Assembly (NCBI GenBank): GCA_951804985.1
Contig: OX638131.1
Location: 106,660,464-106,724,463, forward strand
Length of the DNA: 64,000 nt
From: Dryomyza anilis
Taxonomy: Eukaryota; Arthropoda; Insecta; Diptera; Dryomyzidae
Reading direction: 5' to 3'
Part shown: piece after piece, positions 33,303 through 43,139 of the stretch
Layout: each line of letters opens with the position of its first letter
Position numbering within the stretch: position 1 is the first letter of the stretch
Notes under the pieces: model-generated
What the model saw: the letters and a program-made list of their open reading frames with translations, nothing else
Told to the model about the DNA's origin: nothing
Databases searched by the model: none
Translations under genes and position numbers: made by a program

Positions 33303-33676
33303 TACACAGAAAAAAATAATCGACGTAAATATAGCAACTGATATTAATTGCATTCATTAATAAATCAAGCAATTAAATTCACTAATTTAATGAACACATT
33401 TTCTATTCTTCGTTATATAAATTGCTTTCGCGAATATGAAAATTTGTACGTCAATGCGGCGAATAATTTAGTCTGCGCAGTTTTAACAAATATAATTGCT
33501 GAAACTGCGCCGACTAATTAGTTTGCTGCATTGACGTAAACTCAAAACGAATTGCTGATTTAACGAAGAACAGCAAATGTTTTCATTAAATTACTGAATT
33601 CATTGCTTGATTAATTAATGAATGAAATTAATTAATATCGGTTGCTATATGTACGTCGATTATTTTTTTCTGTGTA
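33303..33676. mobile_element. palindromic MITE, family A copy 2 (best preserved)
   Basis: TACACAGAAAAAAATAATCG (33303) mirrors CGATTATTTTTTTCTGTGTA (33676). The inverted symmetry continues for more than 100 bp per side through ACGTAAATATAGCAAC / GTTGCTATATGTACGT, GCATTCATTAAT and AATTTAATGAACACATTTTC, so the 374-bp element is essentially one long hairpin. A TA dinucleotide at each end fits insertion at TA, as in Tc1/mariner-driven MITEs (inference). Confidence 0.88.
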
Positions 33677-36600
33677 AAAGAGTCAGTATGAGCAAATCAT
33701 CTATTCCGTAAATATCTTCATTTAAAACCTACTAAATGTAGAAAATTTCATTCGAATTTCGGTACAGCATTCCCGCAGGTTTAAATGTGCCATTAGTACT
33801 AGGTCCTATTGCTTAAAAGAAATGTTCAAGAAAAACAAAAAAAAACTAATACAATTATTTCCAAAACATTAGGTAACTCACAAACATGTGCTTCTATTTC
33901 TTAGGTTAATCATCTGTTGTTAATCAATTTGTGACAGGAACATGTGTGTCAAATAATTGTCAGATTTCTTTCTAATCGACAAACGATGATTTTCTTGATT
34001 AGAAGATGCATTTTTATATATAAAATTACTTGTGTAATTAGTGTTAATAGCGTAAAAATATAACTACATGAAATAGAACAAATAATATATGAGCTGCTTT
34101 CTTTCTGTATCATAAACCCTATAATTTGTTCGTCCTATTGTACGTATATATTTAATAGTATTAAGTAAAATTTAGTTTATATGAAACTACACAAAAATTA
34201 TATAGTATTTACAACTTTTCAATTGTATTTTGTAGAATTGAATGGGTATTTATTGATTCTGAGTTTAATTTAAACAATTCCCTAATTCTAATAGTAAAAA
34301 CTATATAAATACTATTCAATAATACTATATACTATTAAATATATGGTATATTTTGTGAATGCTTAAATAATGTTGTGTTTATTTGCATTTAATATAAAAT
34401 ATTGTTTATAAATTAATATTTATTTTGCCTTTACTTTATTTATCAGAGTATATAGCGAACATTTTAATGAAATATCAAAAATTTCAAATTCTCATAAATT
34501 ATATGCAGTAAGTCTATTAAGTGAAAATGTTTATTTTGAAAACACTATTTCATATTTGACGTCAAGTTATAGTAAATCGGCTTAAAATGCCAATAAAAAC
34601 AAAAATATTTTCAACTTGCTATTTATATACAAAACAAAATACCTTCATATATTATAAATATTTATTTTCATTTATGTTGTTTTTAATACTTTATTCATAC
34701 CTTTTTGTGTATAATAACAAAAATAAAACATAAACAAAACTTTATTTAGGGAATTTACAGTTGAAAGAGGGTTGAATATGCTCGAAACAGTAAAACTATT
34801 TGGTAATTTCAAAAGTTTTAATTACTATACGTATAGCTTATAAGTAAATGCGGCAGCAAATATTTGGGAAAATTTTTAAAAATATTACAGAAAATACAAT
34901 TATTTTAATTTACTGATTTAAGTGTTTTTTCGAAAATTATCATTTTTGATAGTTTGTATTGAAAGAATTCAATTAAAACTATTTGTATACACGGCGGGAA
35001 AAATTTGTTAAATGTACAGCTAAACGGAAAAATTCTTAATTTTAAGAAACAGATCGACTTAGTTATCAAAAAAATTACCAGTGGAATTATTCTTATTATT
35101 CAGAAATTTATTTCTTGGGTATCAAAAATGTAATTTAGTGTAATTTTTCTTGTTATCTCTTAATATATATCTATTTAGGTTTTTTTAGTCCTATTAATGC
35201 TTAATTTTTTAAATTACTTAGTACCTTTTTTATACCAATTTAATCAGTCTTTTTAAGCCAAACACCTACTCAATATTTCTCCATATTCTGCAATATGTTA
35301 TACCATGATTACTACTAAATCCTCCTTTATATTTCGTTATACATCCACAGGTTAACCAAATACTTATACAGCAAAGTATTTAACCATTATCCGCAAGCAA
35401 ATCTTTTATATTCTTTCGACACTTTTAACATATATTCTCATCGTCTTTATCTGTTCATCCTCTTCAATTCTTTTAGTAGCTCTTCAAAATGTTACATCCT
35501 CTCAAATTGTAACCCTCTTTGGAAATTCTATCACCTGATTCGGCTTCATTTAACATAGCCTTGATTTATGTTTATTGCGATAAATGTTTCGTTTGTTTTC
35601 CGTCTGTATTACGTAAATATACCGTCATTTGTTTATCGAGCCACTTGTAAGAAGAGGGTGAACTTTATATGCTAACCTTTCGTAATGGGTTTTAGTCGTT
35701 ATTTCAATTGGAATACATCTCTGTTTGATTTTTTGTATATTGGGATTTTAGAAAATCAGTCAAGTGGCACATTATGTAAATAATATTCCTGAGCTTTGGA
35801 GCTTTCTTAAATTTCAAGTCACCTTATTTCATTCATCTATTTGTAATCCTTTCAAAAACTACATATATCAATTTTATTCTTATTTTCGTACATTTCTCTT
35901 GTATTAATTTTCATATTTTCTTAAAGCTTCATATTTTCCCATGCTCCAATTTCCTATTATTCTTCATTTCATTTTTAAGTTTCTTAATCTGCAAATTTTA
36001 TACGTTCTCTCCCCTTTAAATTGTTGGTATTACCCTGTTATTGGCAGGTCCAATGCTCTATATTTAAAGTCCTTCTACCTTTGAAGTCTATTTTCATCCA
36101 AGTGTTTGTTTCCTTCTAATTTCTTCCTACTTCAATTCAAGTGTTTCTTCCTTCATCTGGTACTCGTCACTCGAGTGCTTCTTTCATAAATAACAACCTT
36201 AACTGATTTCGCATTAATAACAATTTGTTCCAACATGTTGCCCAATATTTTCCCGGTCGCAATTTCAAACAACACCATCTCGAAAATACCATAACTGCTG
36301 CAAAATGTTGTTGAACATCACCGCAACAAGAACCACCAGCGCTTCCTCTTGCGGCACCTATGTCTGCCATGTTGCCCAGAATCATTGAAACTTTGTCGGT
36401 GTGCTGTAATTTTGGGCTCTCCCTGATTTCACACGCAGTACACTTGGCGCCTCTGTGTGTGTGTTTTTAACATTTTGATATCTTGTATCTGGAATCTTGC
36501 ATCCATCGCGTAACTTTTATCTGTTGTGTGGCAGCTTTGCTAGATGTGCAAAATCTGCTTTGGTTCCCTGCAACGTCGCCATAAAAATATCCGAAAATCA

Positions 36601-36890
36601 CCGTACGTTAAGACTACACATTAATTAATTTGTGTACCTACTTTGCCAGTTTGGTCTATAGATTTGTTGAAACTCAATTAGTTCGTAGTCTGGGTTACTC
36701 GATGCTGGTTGGTTGACTGGTTGCCTGTTTCGTTGAATGGTTGGTGGTCTTTCTTGGCATTGAATCGCTGCTTCAATTAAACGTGAAAAGTGTTTATTTC
36801 ACATGCGAGTATATAAAATATTTATATGATTTAGGTACACAGTGGGATGAATACTTGAGAAATGCGGTAATAAGGAAGGTTTATTTTTTG
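33677..36890. other. 3.2 kb with no repeats or genes recognised
   Basis: AT-rich, apparently unique sequence. The right part (35260-36730) is more balanced and pyrimidine-rich, with CATCTTCATTTC-like phrases. A patch at 36290-36420 (CACCGCAACAAGAACCACCA, TTGCGGCACCTATGTCTG) yields a 72-codon minus frame without a domain. No confident splice pair, promoter or RNA gene. Confidence 0.4.
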
Positions 36891-36896
36891 TTTTGC

Positions 36897-36940
36897 ACAG
36901 AAAGAGGTAAGGATACTTCCAATTCCTTACCTCTTTCTGT
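36897..36940. repeat. perfect 17-bp hairpin with 10-nt loop at array edge
   Basis: ACAGAAAGAGGTAAGGA (36897-36913) and its exact reverse complement (36924-36940) enclose TACTTCCAAT. It marks the left edge of the 15-bp minisatellite, whose ACAGAA phrase follows directly. Confidence 0.9.
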
Positions 36941-36944
36941 ACAG

Positions 36945-38300
36945 AACAATGGGATACAGAAGTATGGAATACGGAAGTATTGAATAAAGAAGAATGTAAT
37001 ACAGAAGTAGGGATTACCGATGTCTGGAATACAGAAGTACGTAGCACAGAAGTATGGAATACAGAAGTCAGAAGTATGAAATATAGAAGTATGGAATACG
37101 GAAGTAAGAAATATGGAGGTGTGAAATTCAGTGGTATGGTTCGGAAGTATTGAAAACCGAAGATGTGGAATACAAAATTATTGAATACAGAAGTGTAGAA
37201 TACAGAGTTATGGAATACAGAAGTATCTAAATAGGGAAGTGTAGAAAACGAAAGTATGGAATACTGAAGTTTAGAATACGAATGTATGAAATACAAAAGT
37301 ATGGAATACAGAAGTATAGAATACGGAAGTATGGAATACAGAAGTATAGAATACAGAAGTATGGAATACAGAAGAATGGAATAGGAATACTGAAGTATCA
37401 AGTACAGAAGTATAGAATACAAAGTTATGGAATACAGAAGTATGGAATGCAGAAGTATGGAATAGATAAGCATGGCATAGATAATTATGGAATACAGAAG
37501 TGTGGAGCACAAAAGTATTGAATACAGAAGTATGGAAGTCAGAAGTATAAAATATAGAAGTATGGAATAAGGAAGTACGAAATATGGAGGAGTGGAATTC
37601 AGAAGTATGGTTCGGAATTTTTGAATACAGAAGTATGTAATACAGATGTATGAAATACAGAAGTATGGAATATTGAAGTATGGAATACTGAAGTATGGAA
37701 AACTGAAATATGGAATACTGAAGTATGGAATACTGCAGAAGTATGGAATACAGAAGTATGGAATACAGAAGTATGGAATACAGAAGTATGGAATAAAGAA
37801 GTATGGAATACTGAAGTACAGATGTATGAAATACAGTAGTATGGAATACTGAAGTATGGAATACTAAAGTATGGAATACTGCAGTATGGAATACAGAAGT
37901 ATGAAATACAGAAGTATGGAATACAGAAGTATGGAATGCAGAAGTATGGAATACAGAAGTGTGGAATACAGAAGTATGGAATACAGAAGTATGGAGTACA
38001 GAAGTATGGAATACTGAATTATTCCATACTGAAGTATGGAATACTAAAGTATGGAATACTGAAGAATGGAATCCTAAAGTATGGAATACTGAAGTATGGA
38101 ATACTGAAGTATGTAGTACTGAAATATGGAATACTGAAGTATCGAATAAAGAGATGTGTAATACTGTAGTATGGGATAACACAGATGTATGGGATACATA
38201 TGTATGAAATGCAGATGTATGGAATACCGAAGTATTGAATAGCGAAATTCTGTATTCTGTATGGAATACAAAATACGGAATACGAAAGTCCAGAATACGA
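36945..38300 (+). repeat. 15-bp minisatellite (GAAGTATGGAATACA)n, open on both strands
   Basis: About 90 copies of a 15-bp unit with substitutions (GAATACTGAAGTATG, GAATACGGAAGT). Since 15 is divisible by three and neither strand of the unit contains a stop in some frames, frames of 68-303 codons arise on both strands (Q-K-Y-G-I on +, V-F-H-T-S on -). Blocks are duplicated: 37080-37150 resembles 37560-37620. A unit is locally inverted at 38003-38030. It is not a gene. Confidence 0.95.
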
Positions 38301-38519
38301 AATTCCGAAATACGAAAGTATGAAATACGGACAGTATGGAAGAAAACGATTCAGTTTAGTATTTTCAAATATAATAGGAATACAAAATTTCAATTCTGAA
38401 TACCGACCAAAATCTTATGTGTTTAAACTATCTTTCGAAATTGTAGAATATGTTTTCCACCGTGCAGCAAAAAAAAAAAAAACAAATTTGCCGCCTTTTT
38501 ATTAATAGAAGAAAACGCG

Positions 38520-38860
38520 TGCTGTCAAAGTAAATTAGTTGTATTCAGAGCACCCTGCTCGCACTGTCTTTACAGCTGATGGAGCAAAATACAGCACAGA
38601 ACGCATCATATTTAAGTTAATGATATACGAAGTCGTAACACGTACTCAAAGAAACTTTCGCATGACTAGAGATGAGGAGGATGACTACGACGACGTGAAC
38701 AATGATGACGTTGATATGTGTTGGGGGATGGACGGAACGGAACGAAACGAAATCGAATGTATAAATGCTATGGACTTTGATGTCCCATGCACATGATGAA
38801 CGAAAAACGTGTGCGTAGAACCAGCACACGTTCGGTGGTACTAAATGCAGAATACAGACG
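38520..38860. other. GC-richer patch with acidic 85-codon + frame, not called as gene
   Basis: The + frame 38539-38796 contains an acidic run (T-R-D-E-E-D-D-Y-D-D-V) due to a GAC/GAT-rich stretch at 38670-38715. Its first in-frame ATG is at 38620, and it has an AG acceptor-like site (TCTTTACAG at 38566-38574) but no matching donor. It lies downstream of, and opposite to, the candidate minus exon. Confidence 0.2.
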
Positions 38861-38875
38861 TGATATGTGTTGGGG

Positions 38876-38881
38876 TTTATT
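38876..38881 (-). terminator. AATAAA polyadenylation signal of the minus-strand candidate exon
   Basis: TTTATT on the + strand reads AATAAA on the minus strand, 65 bp beyond the stop codon of the frame at 38946. In this AT-rich window the hexamer is common by chance, so it supports the exon only through its position. Confidence 0.3.
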
Positions 38882-38945
38882 TCGGATACAGTTGATAGGA
38901 TTTAGCAGATAATGTTTGGGGTGTATGTACCATAATAACTACAAG

Positions 38946-39321
38946 TCAAATGAGCGTGTAACAACAGTAGTCATTTGATTGCATTTCGTGGAGAGTTTGG
39001 GTAAAATTATACATTCCATATGCTAAAAAAAGGATGCCATTTACAAGCAATAAAACTTTGCCATATTTCAACGAAACAATTTCTATTTTAAAAATAACTG
39101 TAAAGAAAAACGCATAAAAGAAACCACACAAGTCAAACCACGAGTTGAATGCTACATAGATCAATTTCAATATATGTCTCCCCTCCACAAAGGCAAGCGA
39201 TCTAAAATCCTTAGTGCTCATGGGTAAAATCGTGCGGGCGCTTTCAACTCTTACTTTAGATATGTCGTAATAGACAAATTTAGTAGGTAACTTACCAACC
39301 CTTTTACCAAAACCAACCAAT
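38946..39321 (-). CDS. candidate terminal exon, two-pass membrane-protein-like, unrecognised
   Basis: An open frame of about 124 codons ends in a TGA stop at its low-coordinate end. Composition is non-repetitive and protein-like. A charged N-terminal part (F-G-K-R-V-G-K, V-R-V-E-S-A-R, S-T-K-D-F-R-S-L) is followed by a hydrophobic segment at about residues 53-75, a short charged link (F-K-I-E) and a second hydrophobic segment at about 87-103. There is no ATG at the left edge: the frame starts TTG and continues upstream to a TAG, while an acceptor-like TTTTCTCATCAAATGTCAG abuts it, so it would be an internal or last exon. AATAAA lies 65 bp after the stop. The spacing of P..D..VE.AR..KDF and the following helix faintly recalls the N-terminal part of STE24-type CAAX proteases, but no HEXXH is present and I do not rely on it. 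A decayed gene fragment is equally possible. Confidence 0.35.
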
Positions 39322-39349
39322 CTGACATTTGATGAGAAAAGTTCGCCAA

Positions 39350-40080
39350 TGTTTTGCTATTTCATGCATTTTTTTCTTTTGATTTGGCACTCGCGTATTT
39401 CCCTGTCTTCTGGTTTTTATCTCAGCCAATGCTACAAAATGCACTCTTTCCACTCTTCTTCATGGACTACCGAGCCTTGTCGACCAAAACGTTGATAACT
39501 CTATTGCGACTGTTTTGCGCTTGGCTGGCATCAGTTGCCAGTTGTTGCTGCGAATAGACGTCTCTTGTAAAGTTTTTTTTTTTTGGTCGATTTTTCAACT
39601 TCACTTTCGCAGTCGCTTTTTTTTGTGCAACGCATTACATTTCAACCAATTTAACCAGTTCTACTCTTTTTTTTTCACTGTCGCTTTTGTTTCTTTTTTA
39701 AAATTTTTTTTTCGTAAAAAGAAAAACAAAATTTTTATGCGAACATCGCAGTTTCACAAGGACATTCACGATTGTCATCCTTTTTCTTCTTTTTCTTCTC
39801 TACTTTCTGTTTTCTTTTTAGTTATTTTCATAGTGTTCATCTGCAATACACAAAATAAACCAAAATATAAAGTGAAAAAATAGAATAATTCTGTTTCTCA
39901 CTCAGTTTCACAGTTCGTAGCCTCGAACACTCGAGCATCGTAGAGACCCGCGGCGGCATCATCAGCTCCAAAGGAGCGTCGTGCTTGAAATTCATGGCTC
40001 GTTCGATGCGCTTGAAATGTTTGGCAGTTTTGTGCGTCGGTGGTATCGAGTGTATGTTTATTGATATATAGGTGTTGAAT
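39350..40080. other. balanced-composition island, promoter/5' leader-like
   Basis: Includes pyrimidine-rich 39560-39830 (CTTTTTCTTCTTTTTCTTCT) and a GC-richer end (39905-40020: GAGACCCGCGGCGGCATCAT, AAAGGAGCGTCGTGC). An initiator-like CTCAGTTTC occurs at 39901 but has no DPE or TATA at proper spacing. Frames of 67 and 122 codons on + lack domains and are dominated by Phe/Ser from the pyrimidine run. Confidence 0.3.
39994..40071 (+). CDS. signal-peptide-like mini-ORF, possible first coding exon
   Basis: An ATG opens 25 codons, M-A-R-S-M-R-L-K-C-L-A-V-L-C-V-G-G-I-E-C..., before a TAG. A basic start followed by a hydrophobic core is the pattern of a secretory signal peptide, and a possible donor G|GTATCG lies at 40041-40047. 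First exons of fly surface proteins often end shortly after the signal peptide and precede very large introns. The ATG context (TTCATGG) is poor. It is a weak candidate and could be chance. Confidence 0.2.
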   Translation: MARSMRLKCLAVLCVGGIECMFIDI

Positions 40081-40280
40081 TGGACCCAGCTGGAAAATTT
40101 ATTTCGCCTTTTCTAGCTGAGTTATGCGAAATTCTATAGGAAATTTATAAAGTTCAAGACTTATGAAGTTTCTGAGTTTTATGGTTTATAAGTTTTAAAG
40201 TTTAAGTGTTATATAGTTTACTAGCAGAGACCCGTGCTTCTCTGTTATAAATTTTGTAAGGAAAAGAAACAAAATTTGCC
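40081..40280. other. short AT-rich spacer
   Basis: Phrases TTTATAAAGTTCAAGACTTATGAAG.. and TATAAGTTTTAAAGTTTAAG suggest a small decayed GTTTAT-type repeat. No gene. Confidence 0.4.
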
Positions 40281-40284
40281 GTCA

Positions 40285-41160
40285 AAACAACTTTTCTCAA
40301 AGACAATTCTTACCCGGACTGTTCTTTATCGTAGAGTTCTTCCCCGTAACATTATTCGCCGTAGAATTCTTCCTCGTAAAGTTCTTCCCCGTTCAGTTCT
40401 TCCCCGAAGAATTCTTCCCCTTAGAAATTACACTTTAGAATTTACTCCGTAAGATTCTTCCCCATAGAATTCTTTCCCGTGGCACCATCGCACAACTTTT
40501 CTCAAAGACAATTCTTACCCGGACTGTTCTTTCCCTTGGAGTTCTTCCCCGTAACATTATTCCCCGTAGAATTCCTCCACCTAGAATTCTTTTCCGTAGA
40601 TTTCTTTCTCGTAGAATTTTTCCCCGTAAAGTTCTTCCCCATAGCATTCTTCCCTGTATAATTCTTCCCCGTTGAGTTCTTCCCCGAAGAATTCTTCCCC
40701 ATAGAAATTACACTTTAGAATTTACTCCGTAAAATTCTTCCCCATAGAATTCTTTCCCGTGGCACCATCGCACAACTTTTCTCAAAGACAATTCTTACCC
40801 GGACTGTTATTCCCCGTAGAATTCCTCCACCTAGAATTCTTTTCCGTAGATTTCTTTCTCGTAGAATTCTTCCCCGTAAAGTTCTTCCCCATAGCAGTCT
40901 TCCCTGTATAATTCTTCCCCGTTGAGTTCTTCCCCGAAGAATTCTTCCCCATAGAAATTACACTTTAGAATTTACTCCGTAAAATTCTTCCCCATAGAAT
41001 TCTTTCCCGTGGCATCATCGCACAACTTTTCTCAAAGACAATTCTTACCCGGACTCTTCTTTCCCGTGAAGTTCTTCCCCTTAACATAGAATGCTTTCCC
41101 GTAGAATTCTTCCACCTAGAATTCTTTCCCATAGAATTCTTTCGCGCCCAAATTGAGACC
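40285..41160 (+). repeat. ~15-bp minisatellite (GTAGAATTCTTCCCC)n with 250-290 bp higher-order units
   Basis: Variants of GTAGAATTCTTCCCC and GTAAAGTTCTTCCCC fill the region. A distinctive phrase, ACAACTTTTCTCAAAGACAA then TTCTTACCCGGACTGTT, appears at about 40287, 40492, 40772 and 41022, marking large units built from many 15-mers; the units at 40480-40750 and 40770-41010 are nearly identical. It also contains ACAATTCTTACCCGG, tying it to the 5.3-7.25 kb array. Several 60-70 codon frames on both strands are artefacts. Confidence 0.92.
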
Positions 41161-41640
41161 ATTAAAATGGAGAAATATAGCGCTGTGTAAAATTTTACTA
41201 ATATGTATCTTAATTGCTGATATGTGTTTTTTTTTGGGTTATATGGGAGATGACACTTATATAGTTTTACCAGATATCGGTTTCCGAATAAAAAGTAAAA
41301 AGTTATAATTGAAACTGAAAGGTTATCACTATCAGGGAATATTGTAATACACAGGGAATATTGTAATACACATACCACAAGTCCAATCTTTCAAAAATCA
41401 CCTCTCGAATACTTACTGACTCTGAAAAGCGTCTCACCTTATCAAAGATATATCTCCTAAACTCTCCTAAAAATTCAAATATATTCTTATAATCATAACT
41501 TTTTGTATAATATTCTAAAATTGGGGAATGATTTCAAATATAAACCTTAAAAAAAGAAAATCATTATAAATGAATCAAATCAGTTAGAATCAAAATTAAA
41601 GATGGCAGTTAAATTTTCAGAAGCGCCAGATCAGTATTCT
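41161..41640. other. AT-rich spacer between related arrays
   Basis: Contains a 20-bp direct duplication, CAGGGAATATTGTAATACAC, at 41334 and 41354. No gene. The 137-codon minus frame runs from here into the array and is not supported. Confidence 0.5.
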
Positions 41641-41975
41641 CCAACAATTCTTCCCCCAAATTAATTTCTGCTCGCCCATTTCTAATCCGGAGAATACATT
41701 CCAGAGACAATTTTTAAACCTAGACAATTCTTTTCCAGACTAAGTATTTATTCTTCCACGAGAGAATTCCTCTACGCGACAAATCTCTCACATACAATTA
41801 TTCCCAAGATAATACTCTTCCGGAATAATAAGTCTGCATTTAATATGAAGAAGTATTTCTGTGGAAAATTATCACGGGAATTGTCCGGGGTATAAATTTC
41901 TCGGGAATGAATTGTTCAGAAATGAATTGTCTCGGGTATGAATTGTCTCGAGGATGAATTGTCCGCAACCCGAAT
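41641..41975. repeat. small ACAATTCTTCC/GAATTGTCTCGG array with internal orientation switch
   Basis: The left half (41641-41830) reads CAACAATTCTTCCCC, AGACAATTTTT, GACAATTCTTTTCC on +. The right half (41870-41965) reads GAATTGTCCGGGGTATAAAT, GAATGAATTGTTC, GAATTGTCTCGGG, the inverse orientation. It is a third locus of the same minisatellite family, much decayed. Confidence 0.7.
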
Positions 41976-42877
41976 AATCCAAAACAAACATATTTATAGG
42001 TATCAATCAACAATTTTTCAATCATTGGATTTTATTTTCATTTGTCACAATCATTACATTATAACACGTAAGAAATTTTAATTATAACTTAATTTTAAAC
42101 AAGAACTTTACTACAATTATGCCGTAACCATATATATATTTTTTCACTGCCTGTATCATATTTAATTCCTACCGGTTACATTAATCTCAATTCCAATACG
42201 TATTGACAATTTAGCTTGTGATAATTTATGTTTTTTTGTTATGTGTGCGCACATATCCCCCCCAAAATTGGTTACTTGCTGTGAATATGCAAACATTTGA
42301 CCAACTTTTGCGAATATTCATTAATCAACGGTATTTGAAATTAGTTGCAACAACTATAGCTGATTTTCGATTGGAACTAACGACATTGAACTATATTGTA
42401 GTATGCTAAGTTTAGCATAAATAAATCATTGACTAGTTATAACGACATAAATCATAAAGTTAACTTGTTCAAAAAAGCGTAGTAGATTCAAATATCGAAT
42501 GCACTACCATCTAATGGTGGTGGATATCAATATGAATTAACGTTCTACGACGCTGACTGGGATAATGATTCTTCGTTAAAACACAATTTAGGGGTATAGA
42601 ACGTAAGTAATGTAAAATAAATTGTATATTAAGCAGGAACTATTCTATTTTTAGGATTATTTTGGGCACATAAAAATGAAGGATTTATCAGATTGTGCGT
42701 AATTTCAAAAACTGGCTTGAGGAATATTTTGAGAACGGTAGGAAAGTAGACAGATTTTAATACAAACTACCCCTTTACAATATGCTCAGAATCTTTCAAA
42801 TAAATGATTCTAAACTGTCTTGAGTCTGTCGGAAATTTTGTTTTGAGTATGATGAAAACTTGCAAAGAAAAAAATCT
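41976..42877. other. non-coding stretch, no gene
   Basis: AT-rich with a more balanced patch at 42480-42560 (CGAATGCACTACCATCTAAT then GGTGGTGGATATC). The 63-codon + frame at 42218 has no domain. Nothing further recognised. Confidence 0.4.
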
Positions 42878-43110
42878 TCATATTGATGAATTTTGTTTAG
42901 ACCATTTCTTTAGACCATTCTATTGAAAAACTATACATAATATTGCTTATTACCAAAAATCAATGTTATGAATTCATCATCAATTTGATGAATAAGTGTT
43001 CTTCATTTTGAAGAAATGTATGCGGTGACTACTTTTCATCGCTTTAATGAACAAATACATTGTACACAAACAAACTATATGTACATCATATTGAAGAATT
43101 TTGTTCATTA
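42878..43110 (+). mobile_element. dispersed repeat, family D copy 1
   Basis: The element is bounded by the direct phrases TCATATTGATGAATTTTGTT (about 42878) and TCATATTGAAGAATTTTGTT (about 43086). The interior ATGTTATGAATTCATCATCA, ATTTGATGAAT, AATGAACAAATACAT and TATATGTACATCATATTGAA are shared with 59150-59415. No coding capacity. Ends uncertain. Confidence 0.65.
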
Positions 43111-43139
43111 AACCAATTTTCAATCAATATATTTATTTT

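Noticed and set aside
36799..38393. Minus-strand frames of 237, 303 and 124 codons (V-F-H-T-S repeats) and + frames (Q-K-Y-G-I repeats)
   Set aside because: By-products of a 15-bp minisatellite that lacks stops on both strands. No start context, splice site or non-repeat domain.
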